NCBI GenBank assembly: GCA_035552275.1 | Contig: DASZLR010000103.1 | Coordinates: forward strand, 1 to 47,287 | Direction of reading: 5' to 3' | DNA: 47,287 bases | Source: DASVLX01 sp035552275 | GTDB lineage: Bacteria; Actinomycetota; Actinomycetes; Mycobacteriales; Pseudonocardiaceae | In this document: positions 7,060 to 14,224 of the stretch, in pieces | How the letters are laid out: each line of letters starts with the position of its first letter | How positions within the stretch are numbered: position 1 is the first letter of the stretch | Made by a program: the position numbers and the translations under genes | The notes under the pieces: generated by a model | What the model was told of the DNA's origin: nothing | Databases searched by the model: none | The model's input: only the letters and a program-made list of their open reading frames with translations

Positions 7060-8094
7060 TCACTCGTCAACCGAAATGTTCGCGGCGCGGTCCGGCAGTC
7101 TGAGTGTCACGAGCGCGGCCGTCGTGTGCTGGTCGAGCAGCATGAGGTTCGCGCTCACCGACACCGGCGTCCACCCGCCATCCGTCGACCGGCAACGCAA
7201 TACCGCGGTCACCCGGCCGGTCGATGCCAAGGTGTTCGACATCCTGATCGCGGCCGCGAGGTCACGCCGATGAATGCCCGGTCGGTGCGCGGCGTCGTGC
7301 TGCCAGGCGATACCGGGCATGGGGTCGTCTATCCATCGCAGCAGCGCCAGCGTTCGTAGGTTCACGATGGCCCGCCACTGGCCCGCCACCTGCTCGGCGG
7401 CGAGTACCTGCGCGGCCAACAACATCGGCGTTGCCGGCGGAGCGGCCGGGACGTTCTCGGCCGCTCCGATGTCGTGCGTGATTCCCCGCAACACCACTTC
7501 GACCCGATCGCCGGAGCGCTCGGCGACAGTGCGGCAGGCGAAATTCGCCGCGCGCAGTGCGCCATCATCCCGCCGCACCGTCCACGTTGCCTGATGTTCC
7601 GCGCCTGGCTCCGACCTGACCAGCATCGCGAGCGCCGCGGCCTCGTCGGCGTTCGTCACCAGTCTGCCGAACGCCTCGGCCGTTGTTCGCTGCGTACGCC
7701 GGTCTTCCGGCGCAACGCCGTACAGGTCGAGCAGATCATCGGATCCACCAATCACGTTGGTGCTCAGATTGAAGTGCCAGGCGCCCGCGGGGTCCCGTGC
7801 TGGGGGTTGCGCGTCGGGCCGGCCCAACCACACGAAGACGCCGTGCACACGGCCGGTGAAGGCCTTCAGCGGATGCCCGATCAGCTGGCGCTGGCGGTCG
7901 GTCGATGTCGTCCGGACTAGCTGGCGGGACGTCGCCACTTCGGCCACGAGGTCGCGGACGTCAGTCAGATAGCGGCCCCGACCGAGGACCGTGCGTAGCG
8001 GCACCATTCGTTTCGGGACGCTGCCCACGCCCATGACGGTCGGCTCGCGACGATGGCCGCCGAACGTCTCGATCAATAACCAGGTATCGGCCAT
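7060..8094 (-). CDS. PAS-like sensory protein (DUF5593-type, tentative)
   Basis: The 344-residue soluble protein has no transmembrane segment and no output domain that I can recognise. The N-terminal part (MADTWLLIETFGG...GVGSVPKRMVPLRTVLGRGRYL) resembles actinobacterial GAF/PAS-like proteins annotated DUF5593. The central part (AWHFNLSTNVIGGSDDLLDLYG, then TWTVRRDDGALRAANFACRTV and VVLRGITHDI) reads like a PAS fold, and the C-terminal part (IVNLRTLALLRWID...VSVSANLMLLD) like a second. The start ATG 8094 follows GAGGAGG. It begins 10 bp after the SDR gene and is probably co-transcribed with it, so it may sense a ligand or redox state linked to that enzyme. Confidence 0.65.
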   Translation of the reverse strand: MADTWLLIETFGGHRREPTVMGVGSVPKRMVPLRTVLGRGRYLTDVRDLVAEVATSRQLVRTTSTDRQRQLIGHPLKAFTGRVHGVFVWLGRPDAQPPARDPAGAWHFNLSTNVIGGSDDLLDLYGVAPEDRRTQRTTAEAFGRLVTNADEAAALAMLVRSEPGAEHQATWTVRRDDGALRAANFACRTVAERSGDRVEVVLRGITHDIGAAENVPAAPPATPMLLAAQVLAAEQVAGQWRAIVNLRTLALLRWIDDPMPGIAWQHDAAHRPGIHRRDLAAAIRMSNTLASTGRVTAVLRCRSTDGGWTPVSVSANLMLLDQHTTAALVTLRLPDRAANISVDE

Positions 8095-8104
8095 GGCTGC
8101 CTCC

Positions 8105-8953
8105 TCAGGGTCGGACCTTCTGGTTCGCCCCGCGTCGTGCCACCAGCAGCCGATGAAGTGCCGGTAGGACACGCTGATAGCCGCGGCCTGCGGCGCGAAC
8201 CACCAGCGACACGATCCGGGCGTCGACTCCCACCAGCACATCCGCTCGCCCGCTGCGCACGCCGCGCAGCACGATCGACGCTGCCTCGGCCGGCTCGGTG
8301 CGGGCGACCAGGCTGTCGAACCGCGCTGCGATCACCGACAGATCCTCGTCCTCGGCGCAGCGGCTGTTGCGCATGATCGGAGTGCGAACGCCGCCGGGGT
8401 ACACACAGGTCACCGAAACCGGGTGGCCGGCGAGCAGCATCTCCTGGCGCAACGACTCGGTGAATCCGCGTACGGCGAATTTGGCCGAATTGTAGGCGGA
8501 GTACAGCGGCGCGGCTATCAGTCCGAACGCGCTCGACACAGTCACTACATGCCCACCGCCGGAGGCGATGACGTGCGGCAGGAATGCCTTCGCGGTGTGT
8601 ACGACGCCCCAGAAGTCGACATTCATCACATGCTCGATATCGGCGAAATCGGAGCTCAGCACGCTGCCGGTGAAGATGACGCCGGCCACCGCGAACACCA
8701 GGTCGACCCGGCCGAACTCGGCGGCCACGGCCGACGCGTAGTCGAGCACCGCACGACGATCGGTCACGTCCACGGTGTCGGTTCGGATGGCCGCCGCGGA
8801 TCCGCACAGACGCTCGGTGGCCGCCACCGCACCGGGGTCGACGTCCGACAGCGCCAGCACCGCCTCCTGGTCGGCCAGGGCAACCGCCAGCGCCCGACCG
8901 ATCCCTGATCCGGCTCCAGTGATCACCGCGACACGCCCGGTGTAGTAGCGCAC
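8105..8953 (-). CDS. Short-chain dehydrogenase/reductase
   Basis: A classical SDR of 282 residues. The cofactor motif TGAGSGIG stands near residue 12, and ALSDVDP follows the second strand (acidic residue, so NAD may be favoured). The catalytic Ser lies in VVTVSSAFG and the YxxxK pair in YSAYNSAK. The usual NNAG motif is changed to FAVAG, which may weaken or alter catalysis. It would oxidise an alcohol or reduce a ketone in the cytosol; the substrate is unknown. It leads a two-gene unit with the PAS-like protein. Confidence 0.88.
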   Translation of the reverse strand: MRYYTGRVAVITGAGSGIGRALAVALADQEAVLALSDVDPGAVAATERLCGSAAAIRTDTVDVTDRRAVLDYASAVAAEFGRVDLVFAVAGVIFTGSVLSSDFADIEHVMNVDFWGVVHTAKAFLPHVIASGGGHVVTVSSAFGLIAAPLYSAYNSAKFAVRGFTESLRQEMLLAGHPVSVTCVYPGGVRTPIMRNSRCAEDEDLSVIAARFDSLVARTEPAEAASIVLRGVRSGRADVLVGVDARIVSLVVRAAGRGYQRVLPALHRLLVARRGANQKVRP

Positions 8954-9021
8954 CGCACCTCCCCGCTCGGTATCCCCTTCCGATCGTGCCGTACCCGCCT
9001 CGGTGTGGTGTCACGCGGTCG

Positions 9022-9046
9022 TGCGGCGGAGGGTGGCGGTGTCGAG
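9022..9046 (-). repeat. Permease-tail repeat, copy 1
   Basis: The 20-bp core TGCGGCGGAGGGTGGCGGTG is identical to the 3' end of the ABC permease gene (copy 3) and encodes, on the minus strand, TATLRR followed by TTA and a TGA stop. It lies 12-36 bp beyond the DUF397 stop codon. Confidence 0.65.
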
Positions 9047-9057
9047 TGGGTGGTTGC

Positions 9058-9237
9058 TTACCGGTCGAACGTTCGGGTCTTGATCGTGTTGATGAACGTG
9101 GCTAGCGACCGGACGCGCAGCGTTGCGTGGGCCGGGTTCTTGCTGTCGCGGACAGCGGCCGGGTGGTAAACGAGTTCGACGCAAGCGTTCGCGCTGGTGC
9201 TTCGGGTGCTCTTGCGCCACGTCAACTGTTCGATCAC
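9058..9237 (-). CDS. DUF397 domain-containing protein
   Basis: The 59-residue protein has the DUF397 pattern: WRKSTRST near the start, NACVELVY, then AVRDSKNP, as in the intact homologue at 43041-43226 (WRKSSHSGSNGGACVEI...VRDSKN). The GTG start at 9237 overlaps the stop of the upstream regulator remnant by four bases (GTGA). DUF397 proteins are typical partners of Scr1-type XRE regulators in actinomycetes, where the pair is proposed to work like a toxin-antitoxin or developmental switch. With its regulator broken this copy may be an orphan. Confidence 0.75.
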   Translation of the reverse strand: MIEQLTWRKSTRSTSANACVELVYHPAAVRDSKNPAHATLRVRSLATFINTIKTRTFDR

Positions 9238-9551
9238 CGTTCCTCCAAGTGTTGAACGCCGTCCTGATCCTCTCCGCTGATTCTTCCGGTGCGAGGGCCG
9301 CTGTCGCTACGGCGTCTTCGAACAGTCTCGCTGCCGGCTCCATAGTCGGTACACGCTGCCGGCGTCCTGTGGATCATCGAACTCGAGAATGATCGCAGAG
9401 CCGCCCATCGTCCCCAGGCTCCCGCGCTGAAGGGCACGATCTGGATAGTCACGTTGTCGTGCTCGCTCATCGCGAGCAGATGTCGCAGTTGGTCGATCAT
9501 GGTTTCGGCGCCGCCGACGAGCATGTGCAAGTCGGCCCGCGCCGCCGAGCC
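9234..9551 (-). pseudogene. Decayed Scr1-type XRE regulator, C-terminal part only
   Basis: The reading frame gives ADLHMLVGGAETMIDQLRHLL and NVTIQIVPFSAGAWG, the start of the Scr1-family C-terminal domain. It then shifts to a frame with MGGSAIILEFDDPQDAGSVY and then to a third with LFEDAVATAALAPEESAERI. At least two frameshifts therefore break it, and the HTH plus about half the protein are absent. In frame, an immediate stop lies upstream near 9556. The truncation point coincides with copy 2 of the permease-tail repeat (9565-9593). The intact paralogue is at 43253-44116. Confidence 0.75.
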
Positions 9552-9564
9552 GGATCAGGAAGTC

Positions 9565-9593
9565 TGCGGCGGAGAGTGGCGGTGCCGACGGCG
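9565..9593 (-). repeat. Permease-tail repeat, copy 2
   Basis: A 29-bp sequence with one mismatch to the 3' end of the permease gene (copy 3, 10469-10497). On the minus strand it encodes AVGTATLRR, with no permease upstream of it. It separates the decayed regulator from the toxin-antitoxin cassette. Confidence 0.7.
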
Positions 9594-9640
9594 GTCAGGT
9601 GCTGCGCGACGGAAGATAGGTCGCCTGACCGACTCGGATC

Positions 9641-9655
9641 GACTACGATGTAGTC
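9641..9655. promoter_or_regulatory. Operator and possible leaderless -10 box before the antitoxin gene
   Basis: GACTACGATGTAGTC is a perfect 6-3-6 inverted repeat ending directly at the ATG 9656. It contains TACGAT about 7 bp before the ATG, the position expected for the -10 box of a leaderless transcript. The RHH domain of the encoded antitoxin is the natural candidate for autorepression here. Confidence 0.6.
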
Positions 9656-10105
9656 ATGGCAAAACGCGAGCCGACTCCCGTCCGCTTCGAGTCCCGGGTG
9701 GCTGATCGTCTGGCCTCGTGGGTAGCGGCCCATCCGGGCTGGTCGTTGTCCTCCGCTGCCAATCGCCTGGTGGATGAGGCGTTGCGCATCGGAGAGCACC
9801 CAGGCATCACCTTTCGGCCTGGCGCGACCGGTCGCCGTGCTGGTCTGATCGGTGGGCCAGATGTGTGGGAGGTCGTGCGAGCGGTGAAGTCGGCCCGTTC
9901 GGCGGAGACGGATCTGCCCGAGGACGAGGTTCTTGAGCTGGTCAGCGAGAACACTGGGTTGTCAGTGCGGATGATCCGGGTCGCCGTGCGGTATTGGGCC
10001 AGCTATCCGGACGAGGTGGACGCTGAGATCGACGCTGCGGATGCCGCCGAAGTGCAGGCCGAGGACGCCTGGCGTCGAGAGCGCGGGCTGCTGTGCCGTC
10101 GATAA
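9656..10105 (+). CDS. Antitoxin, RHH-like N-terminus with DUF433-like C-terminus
   Basis: The 149-residue protein starts with a ribbon-helix-helix-like segment (PVRFESRVADRLASWV, then SLSSAANRLVDEALR, residues 8-45). It continues with GITFRPGATGRRAGLIGGPDVWEVV, characteristic of DUF433-like antitoxins, and an acidic C-terminal helix (DEVDAEIDAADAAEVQAED). Such proteins bind DNA and neutralise a DUF5615-type PIN-like toxin. The gene overlaps the toxin gene by 13 bp. No Shine-Dalgarno is seen, which fits leaderless initiation from the overlapping operator/-10 box. Confidence 0.8.
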   Translation: MAKREPTPVRFESRVADRLASWVAAHPGWSLSSAANRLVDEALRIGEHPGITFRPGATGRRAGLIGGPDVWEVVRAVKSARSAETDLPEDEVLELVSENTGLSVRMIRVAVRYWASYPDEVDAEIDAADAAEVQAEDAWRRERGLLCRR

Positions 10106-10461
10106 CTCGGCTACTACTCGACGAGATGCTGAGTGACAAGATCGCTGTCCATCTTCGGGATCGGGGCCACGATGTCGTTTCCGTGGTTGCCGACGGAACG
10201 GTCATGGGTCACTCTGACGCATTGGTACTGGCGCATTCGGTGGATGACGGGCGGGCGCTGGTCACAGTGAATATCAAGGATTTCGCGCCCATCGACGCCG
10301 AGTATCGCGCTATCGGTAAGACTCACGCTGGGCTGATCATGGTGTCCACCAAGAGCTTTCCCCAGGACCGGGGTTTCAACGCCGCAGTGGTGCGGGCGTT
10401 GGACAAGCTGCTGTCGGAAGGCGGCGTCGATCCCGGTGATGTTGTTTTCCTGCGGCGTTAG
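10093..10461 (+). CDS. DUF5615 family PIN-like toxin
   Basis: The 122-residue protein has the DUF5615/Mut7-C-like PIN pattern: LLLDEMLSDKIAVHLRDRGHDVVSV (acidic DE near residue 10), then ADGTVMGHSDALVLAHSVDDGRALVTVNIKDF with the Asp that completes the acidic site, and GLIMVS. It is a putative RNase toxin, expected to be held inactive by the overlapping upstream antitoxin. The start GTG 10093 lies inside the antitoxin gene. The TAG stop overlaps the permease stop tail-to-tail, so the cassette abuts the exporter gene without spacer. Confidence 0.82.
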   Translation: MPSITRLLLDEMLSDKIAVHLRDRGHDVVSVVADGTVMGHSDALVLAHSVDDGRALVTVNIKDFAPIDAEYRAIGKTHAGLIMVSTKSFPQDRGFNAAVVRALDKLLSEGGVDPGDVVFLRR

Positions 10462-11195
10462 CTGGTCTTGCGGCGGAGGGTGGCGGTGCCGACGGCGAGG
10501 GCGATGATCGCGCAGCCGACGACCAGCATCAGGTCCCACCACACGGTCGGGCTGACCGTTCGCGACCCGGTGAGCCGGCTCATTCCCTCGACCCCGTACC
10601 GCAGCGGCATGATTCGGCTCAGCGCGTTCAGCCAGCCGGCCATCTGGTCGGTCGGCGTGAGCAGTCCGGACAGCAGGAACTGCGGCAGGATCACCGCCGG
10701 CATGAACTGCACGGCCTGGAACTCGTTGCGGGCCATCGCCGACACGCCCAACCCCAGCGCCGCGCCGAGCACCGCGTCCCCGACCGCCAGCAGGATCAGC
10801 ACCGGCACCGACGCGGGAGTGTTCAATCCCAGCAGGTACAGCGAAACCAGCGTGGCCACCAGCGCCTGCACCAACGCCAGCGCGCCGAACGCCAGCGCGT
10901 AGCCGAGCACCAGATCGGCCTTGCCGACCGGTGTGGTCAGCAAGCGTTCCAGGGTGCCGCTGGTGCGTTCCCGCACCATCGCGACGCTGGTCACCAAGAA
11001 CATGGTGAGCAACGGGAACATCGCCAGCATCGCCGGCGCGACGAACTGGAACACGATCGGCTGGTCGTGGAAGACCTCTTTGAACAGCCACAGCAACACA
11101 CACGGGACGACCACCACCAACGCGATGGTGCGCCGGTCCCGGCGAAGCTGGGCGAGCACCCGCCCGGCGGTGGCGAAGGTCAGTCGGGGGTTCAC
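10458..11195 (-). CDS. ABC-2 type transporter permease
   Basis: The 245-residue membrane protein has about six hydrophobic segments: IALVVVVPCVLLWLF, FVAPAMLAMFPLLTMFLVTSVAM, LVLGYALAFGALALVQALVATLVSLYLLG, VPVLILLAVGDAVLGAALGLG, an ILPQFLLSGLL segment, and a C-terminal DLMLVVGCAIIALAVG. The motif RERTSGTLERLLTTPVGK is typical of ABC-2 exporters of drugs or antibiotics. GTG 11195 overlaps the ATPase stop by four bases. The last codons (AVGTATLRRKTS) coincide with the repeat found twice more downstream. Confidence 0.9.
   Translation of the reverse strand: MNPRLTFATAGRVLAQLRRDRRTIALVVVVPCVLLWLFKEVFHDQPIVFQFVAPAMLAMFPLLTMFLVTSVAMVRERTSGTLERLLTTPVGKADLVLGYALAFGALALVQALVATLVSLYLLGLNTPASVPVLILLAVGDAVLGAALGLGVSAMARNEFQAVQFMPAVILPQFLLSGLLTPTDQMAGWLNALSRIMPLRYGVEGMSRLTGSRTVSPTVWWDLMLVVGCAIIALAVGTATLRRKTS
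10469..10497 (-). repeat. Permease-tail repeat, copy 3 (within the permease 3' end)
   Basis: This 29-bp stretch encodes AVGTATLRR at the C-terminus of the ABC permease and is the reference copy. Copy 2 differs at one position; copy 1 shares the first 20 bp exactly and 25 of 29 overall. Confidence 0.7.
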
Positions 11196-11911
11196 GCCGG
11201 CACCTCCTTCTTCTCCACCAGCCGCAGGAACGCGTCGTCCATGCTCGCGCCACCGGTCGTGGACAGCAGCGCCTCCGGAGTGTCCTGCGCGATCAACCGT
11301 CCGTCCCGCAACAGCAGCAGCCGGTCGCAGTGCGCCGCCTCGTCCATCACGTGGCTGGACACCAGCAGGGTGACCCCGTGCCGGTCGGTCTGCTCGCGGA
11401 ACATCTCCCACAAATCCCGACGTAGCAACGGGTCGAGGCCGACGGTCGGCTCATCGAGCAGCAGCAGCTTGGGTTCGCCGACCAGCGCGCACGCCAGCGA
11501 CACCCGGTTTACCTGGCCGCCCGACATCGCCCGCACCAACCGGTGCGCCTCGTCGGCCAGCCCGACCGAGCGCAGCGCGGCGGACACCGCTGAGTGCGGG
11601 ACATGGTGTAGTGCCGCGTGGTAGCGGACATTCTGCTCGGCGGTCAGGTCGGAGTAGACGGACGCGGCCTGGGTCGTGTAGCCGATCTGGCCGCGCAGCA
11701 CCGGATGTCCGGCGGCCCGTCCGAGCACCCGCACACTGCCCGAGGTGATCCGCTGGGCGCCGACCAGAGCGCGCAGCAACGTCGTCTTGCCGCTGCCGTT
11801 CGGGCCGAGCAGGCCGGTCACCCCGCCCTCGGCGACGGTGAGGCTGATCCGGTCCAGCACCAGTTTCCCGCCGCGTCGCACGACAAGATCGGACACCTCG
11901 ATGGCGGGCAT
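11192..11911 (-). CDS. ABC transporter ATP-binding protein
   Basis: The 239-residue ATPase of a two-component exporter shows Walker A GPNGSGKTT, Q-loop TTQAASVYSDLT, signature MSGGQVNRVSLA, Walker B LLLLDEPTVGLDP and the H-loop His in LLVSSHVMDEA. It energises the ABC-2 permease encoded next (4-bp overlap). ATG 11911 is preferred over GTG 11920 because AGAGGTGAT lies at a good distance before it. The operator at 11921-11946 overlaps that ribosome-binding site, so repression would block both transcription and initiation. Drug or antibiotic export is the usual role of this family. Confidence 0.92.
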   Translation of the reverse strand: MPAIEVSDLVVRRGGKLVLDRISLTVAEGGVTGLLGPNGSGKTTLLRALVGAQRITSGSVRVLGRAAGHPVLRGQIGYTTQAASVYSDLTAEQNVRYHAALHHVPHSAVSAALRSVGLADEAHRLVRAMSGGQVNRVSLACALVGEPKLLLLDEPTVGLDPLLRRDLWEMFREQTDRHGVTLLVSSHVMDEAAHCDRLLLLRDGRLIAQDTPEALLSTTGGASMDDAFLRLVEKKEVPA

Positions 11912-11920
11912 CACGATCAC

Positions 11921-11946
11921 CTCTTTTCAACGGTTGTTGAAAAGAG
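11921..11946. promoter_or_regulatory. Operator of the ABC exporter, 11-bp perfect arms
   Basis: The arms CTCTTTTCAAC and GTTGAAAAGAG flank GGTT. The core TTCAAC-N4-GTTGAA is identical in half-sites and spacer length to the site before the FAD monooxygenase at 2366-2387. Length and symmetry fit a TetR-family repressor; none is encoded in this window. Confidence 0.8.
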
Positions 11947-11984
11947 TAGGCCGGTGATCAGCGCCGGTCAATGGCCAAAGAAAC

Positions 11985-12686
11985 TCAAAGCCGGGCCTGC
12001 AAAGCCTCGGCGGCGGCGAGCAGGTCGGCGGCCCAGCGGACGCCCGGACGCCGGCCGATCCGGTCCACCGGACCGGAAACCGACACCGCCGCGATCACCT
12101 GGCCGCCGCTGTCCCGAACCGGCGCGGACACGCTCGCCACGCCCGGCTCGCGTTCGGCGACGCTCTGCGCCCAGCCGCGCCGCCGCACCTCCAACAGCGT
12201 CCGCTCGCCGAACACCGCGTCCGTCAGCAGGGCCCGCTGGGTCGCCGGATCGGACCACGCGGCAAGCACTTTCGCGCCCGAGCCCGCGGTCATCGGCAGT
12301 CGGGTCCCGACCGGAACGGTGTCCCGCAGCCCACTCGGCGGCTCCGCGGTCAGCACGCATACCCGCTGCAGACCGTCCCGCCGGTACAGCTGCACGCTTT
12401 CCCCGGTGATGTCACGCAGCTTCGGCAGCACCGTGCCGGCCGCGTCGACCAGCGGATCGGTTGCCCCGCCGGCCAGTTCGGTCAGCGCCGGGCCGGGGCG
12501 CCAGCGCCCGTCGGTTCCCCGGCGCAGCAACCGATGCGTCTCCAGGCCGACCGCCAGCCGGTGCGCGGTCGCCCGGGGCAACCCCGTCCGCGCGCACAAC
12601 TCGGCGAGCCCGCAGGGCTCCTTCGCGATGGCCTGTAGCACTGCCACGGCCTTGTCCAGAACGCCGATCCCGCTAGACTGTCCCAC
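11985..12686 (-). CDS. ndgR: IclR-family regulator of leucine genes (NdgR/LtbR-like)
   Basis: The 233-residue protein has an N-terminal winged HTH (GVLDKAVAVLQAIAKEPCGLAELCARTGLPRATAHRLA, residues 7-45) and a C-terminal IclR effector domain (VQLYRRDGLQRVCV, LPMTAGSGAKVLAAW, ASVSAPVRDSGGQVIAAVSVSGP). It lies divergent from leuCD, the same arrangement as NdgR/AreB in Streptomyces and LtbR in Corynebacterium, which control leuCD and other amino acid genes. GTG 12686 gives the usual length. An inverted repeat TATCG-N5-CGATA lies in the shared promoter region and may be its site. Confidence 0.88.
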   Translation of the reverse strand: MGQSSGIGVLDKAVAVLQAIAKEPCGLAELCARTGLPRATAHRLAVGLETHRLLRRGTDGRWRPGPALTELAGGATDPLVDAAGTVLPKLRDITGESVQLYRRDGLQRVCVLTAEPPSGLRDTVPVGTRLPMTAGSGAKVLAAWSDPATQRALLTDAVFGERTLLEVRRRGWAQSVAEREPGVASVSAPVRDSGGQVIAAVSVSGPVDRIGRRPGVRWAADLLAAAEALQARL

Positions 12687-12696
12687 AGCGCGATAC

Positions 12697-12711
12697 TATC
12701 GTCTCGCGATA
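12697..12711. promoter_or_regulatory. Putative NdgR operator between ndgR and leuC
   Basis: TATCGTCTCGCGATA is a 5-5-5 inverted repeat 11 bp upstream of the ndgR start. A second small hairpin, GCTGAC-G-GTCAGC (12757-12769), stands in the leuC leader. IclR-type binding would allow control of both directions. Confidence 0.5.
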
Positions 12712-12803
12712 TGGGAAGTCCAGATACTGGGAACGGATGCTGAGCAGCGACAATCAGCTGACGGTCAGCGACGGGTCCCAGTCGACCTCGATGGAGAGAA
12801 GCG

Positions 12804-14207
12804 ATGGGCCATACCCTCGCCGAGAAAGTGTGGAACGAGCACGTGGTGCGCCGGGGCACCGGCGCGGAGCCCGACCTGCTCTACATTGATCTACACCTCG
12901 TGCACGAAGTCACCAGCCCGCAGGCGTTCGACGGCCTCCGACTGGAGGGACGAAAGGTCCGCCGGCCGGATCTGACGGTGGCGACCGAAGACCACAATGT
13001 GCCCACCACCGGCATCGACCTGCCGATCGCCGATCCGGTGTCCCGCACCCAGGTCGACACCCTGCGCCGCAACTGCGCCGAGTTCGGCGTGCGGCTGTAT
13101 CCGATGGGCGACGCCGAACAGGGCATCGTGCACGTGATCGGCCCACAGCTCGGCCTCACCCAGCCCGGCATGACGATCGTCTGCGGCGACAGCCACACCT
13201 CGACGCACGGCGCGTTCGGCGCGATGGCGTTCGGCATCGGCACGTCCGAAGTGGAGCATGTGCTGGCCACCCAGACGCTGCCGTTGCGGCCGTTCAAGAC
13301 CTTGGCGGTGGACGTCGCCGGCACGCTGCGTCCGGGCGTGACGGCCAAGGACATCATTCTCGCGGTGATCGCCAAGATCGGCACCGGCGGCGGCCAGGGC
13401 TACGTCATCGAGTACCGCGGCGAGGCCATCGAGGCGCTGTCGATGGAAGCGCGGATGACCATCTGCAACATGTCCATCGAGGCGGGCGCACGGGCCGGCA
13501 TGATCGCCCCGGACGAGACCACCTTCGCTTATCTGAAGGGCCGTCCGCACGCGCCGTCGGGCGCCGAGTGGGACTCCGCTGTCGAGGCGTGGCGCCAGTT
13601 GCGCACCGACGACGACGCCAGTTTCGATCTCACCGTCGACCTTGACGCCAGCGAGCTCACCCCGTTCGTCACCTGGGGCACCAACCCCGGCCAGGGTCTG
13701 CCGTTGGCCGAGCGGGTGCCCGACCCGGAGTCGTTCACCGACGAGAACGCCCGGGTCTCCGCCGAGAAGGCGTTGACCTACATGGACCTCAAGCCCGGCA
13801 CACCGCTGCGGGAGATCGCGGTGGACACGGTGTTCCTCGGCTCCTGCACCAACGGGCGCATCGAGGACCTGCGGGCCGCGGCCGACGTGCTGCGCGGCCG
13901 GCGGGTCGCCGACAGCGTCCGGATGCTGGTGGTGCCCGGCTCGATGCGGGTGCGCGCGCAGGCGATCGACGAGGGGCTGGACGCGGTGTTCACCGCCGCT
14001 GGCGCGGAATGGCGGTCGGCCGGCTGCTCGATGTGCCTGGGCATGAACCCGGACCAGCTCGCGCCGGGCGAGCGCAGCGCGTCGACCTCGAACCGCAATT
14101 TCGAGGGCCGGCAGGGCAAGGGCGGCCGAACCCACCTCGTGTCGCCGCTGGTCGCCGCCGCCACCGCGGTGCGCGGCACGCTGTCCTCGCCCGAAGACCT
14201 GGCCTGA
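12804..14207 (+). CDS. leuC: 3-isopropylmalate dehydratase large subunit
   Basis: The 467-residue aconitase-like subunit isomerises 2- to 3-isopropylmalate in leucine synthesis and carries the 4Fe-4S cluster. Cluster cysteines are seen in VFLGSCTNGR and in GCSMCLGMNPD. Other marks are LLYIDLHLVHEVTSPQAF at the N-terminus, VCGDSHTSTHGAFG, FEGRQGKGGRTHL and SPLVAAATAV. ATG 12804 follows GGAGAGAAG. leuD starts 17 bp after the stop with its own ribosome-binding site, so the two subunits form one operon. Confidence 0.97.
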   Translation: MGHTLAEKVWNEHVVRRGTGAEPDLLYIDLHLVHEVTSPQAFDGLRLEGRKVRRPDLTVATEDHNVPTTGIDLPIADPVSRTQVDTLRRNCAEFGVRLYPMGDAEQGIVHVIGPQLGLTQPGMTIVCGDSHTSTHGAFGAMAFGIGTSEVEHVLATQTLPLRPFKTLAVDVAGTLRPGVTAKDIILAVIAKIGTGGGQGYVIEYRGEAIEALSMEARMTICNMSIEAGARAGMIAPDETTFAYLKGRPHAPSGAEWDSAVEAWRQLRTDDDASFDLTVDLDASELTPFVTWGTNPGQGLPLAERVPDPESFTDENARVSAEKALTYMDLKPGTPLREIAVDTVFLGSCTNGRIEDLRAAADVLRGRRVADSVRMLVVPGSMRVRAQAIDEGLDAVFTAAGAEWRSAGCSMCLGMNPDQLAPGERSASTSNRNFEGRQGKGGRTHLVSPLVAAATAVRGTLSSPEDLA

Positions 14208-14224
14208 AGGGACTGGAGAAACCC

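Noticed and set aside
8105..9014. Alternative minus-strand frame over the SDR gene
   Set aside because: It is Arg/Gly-rich and frame-shifted; the SDR frame carries all family motifs.
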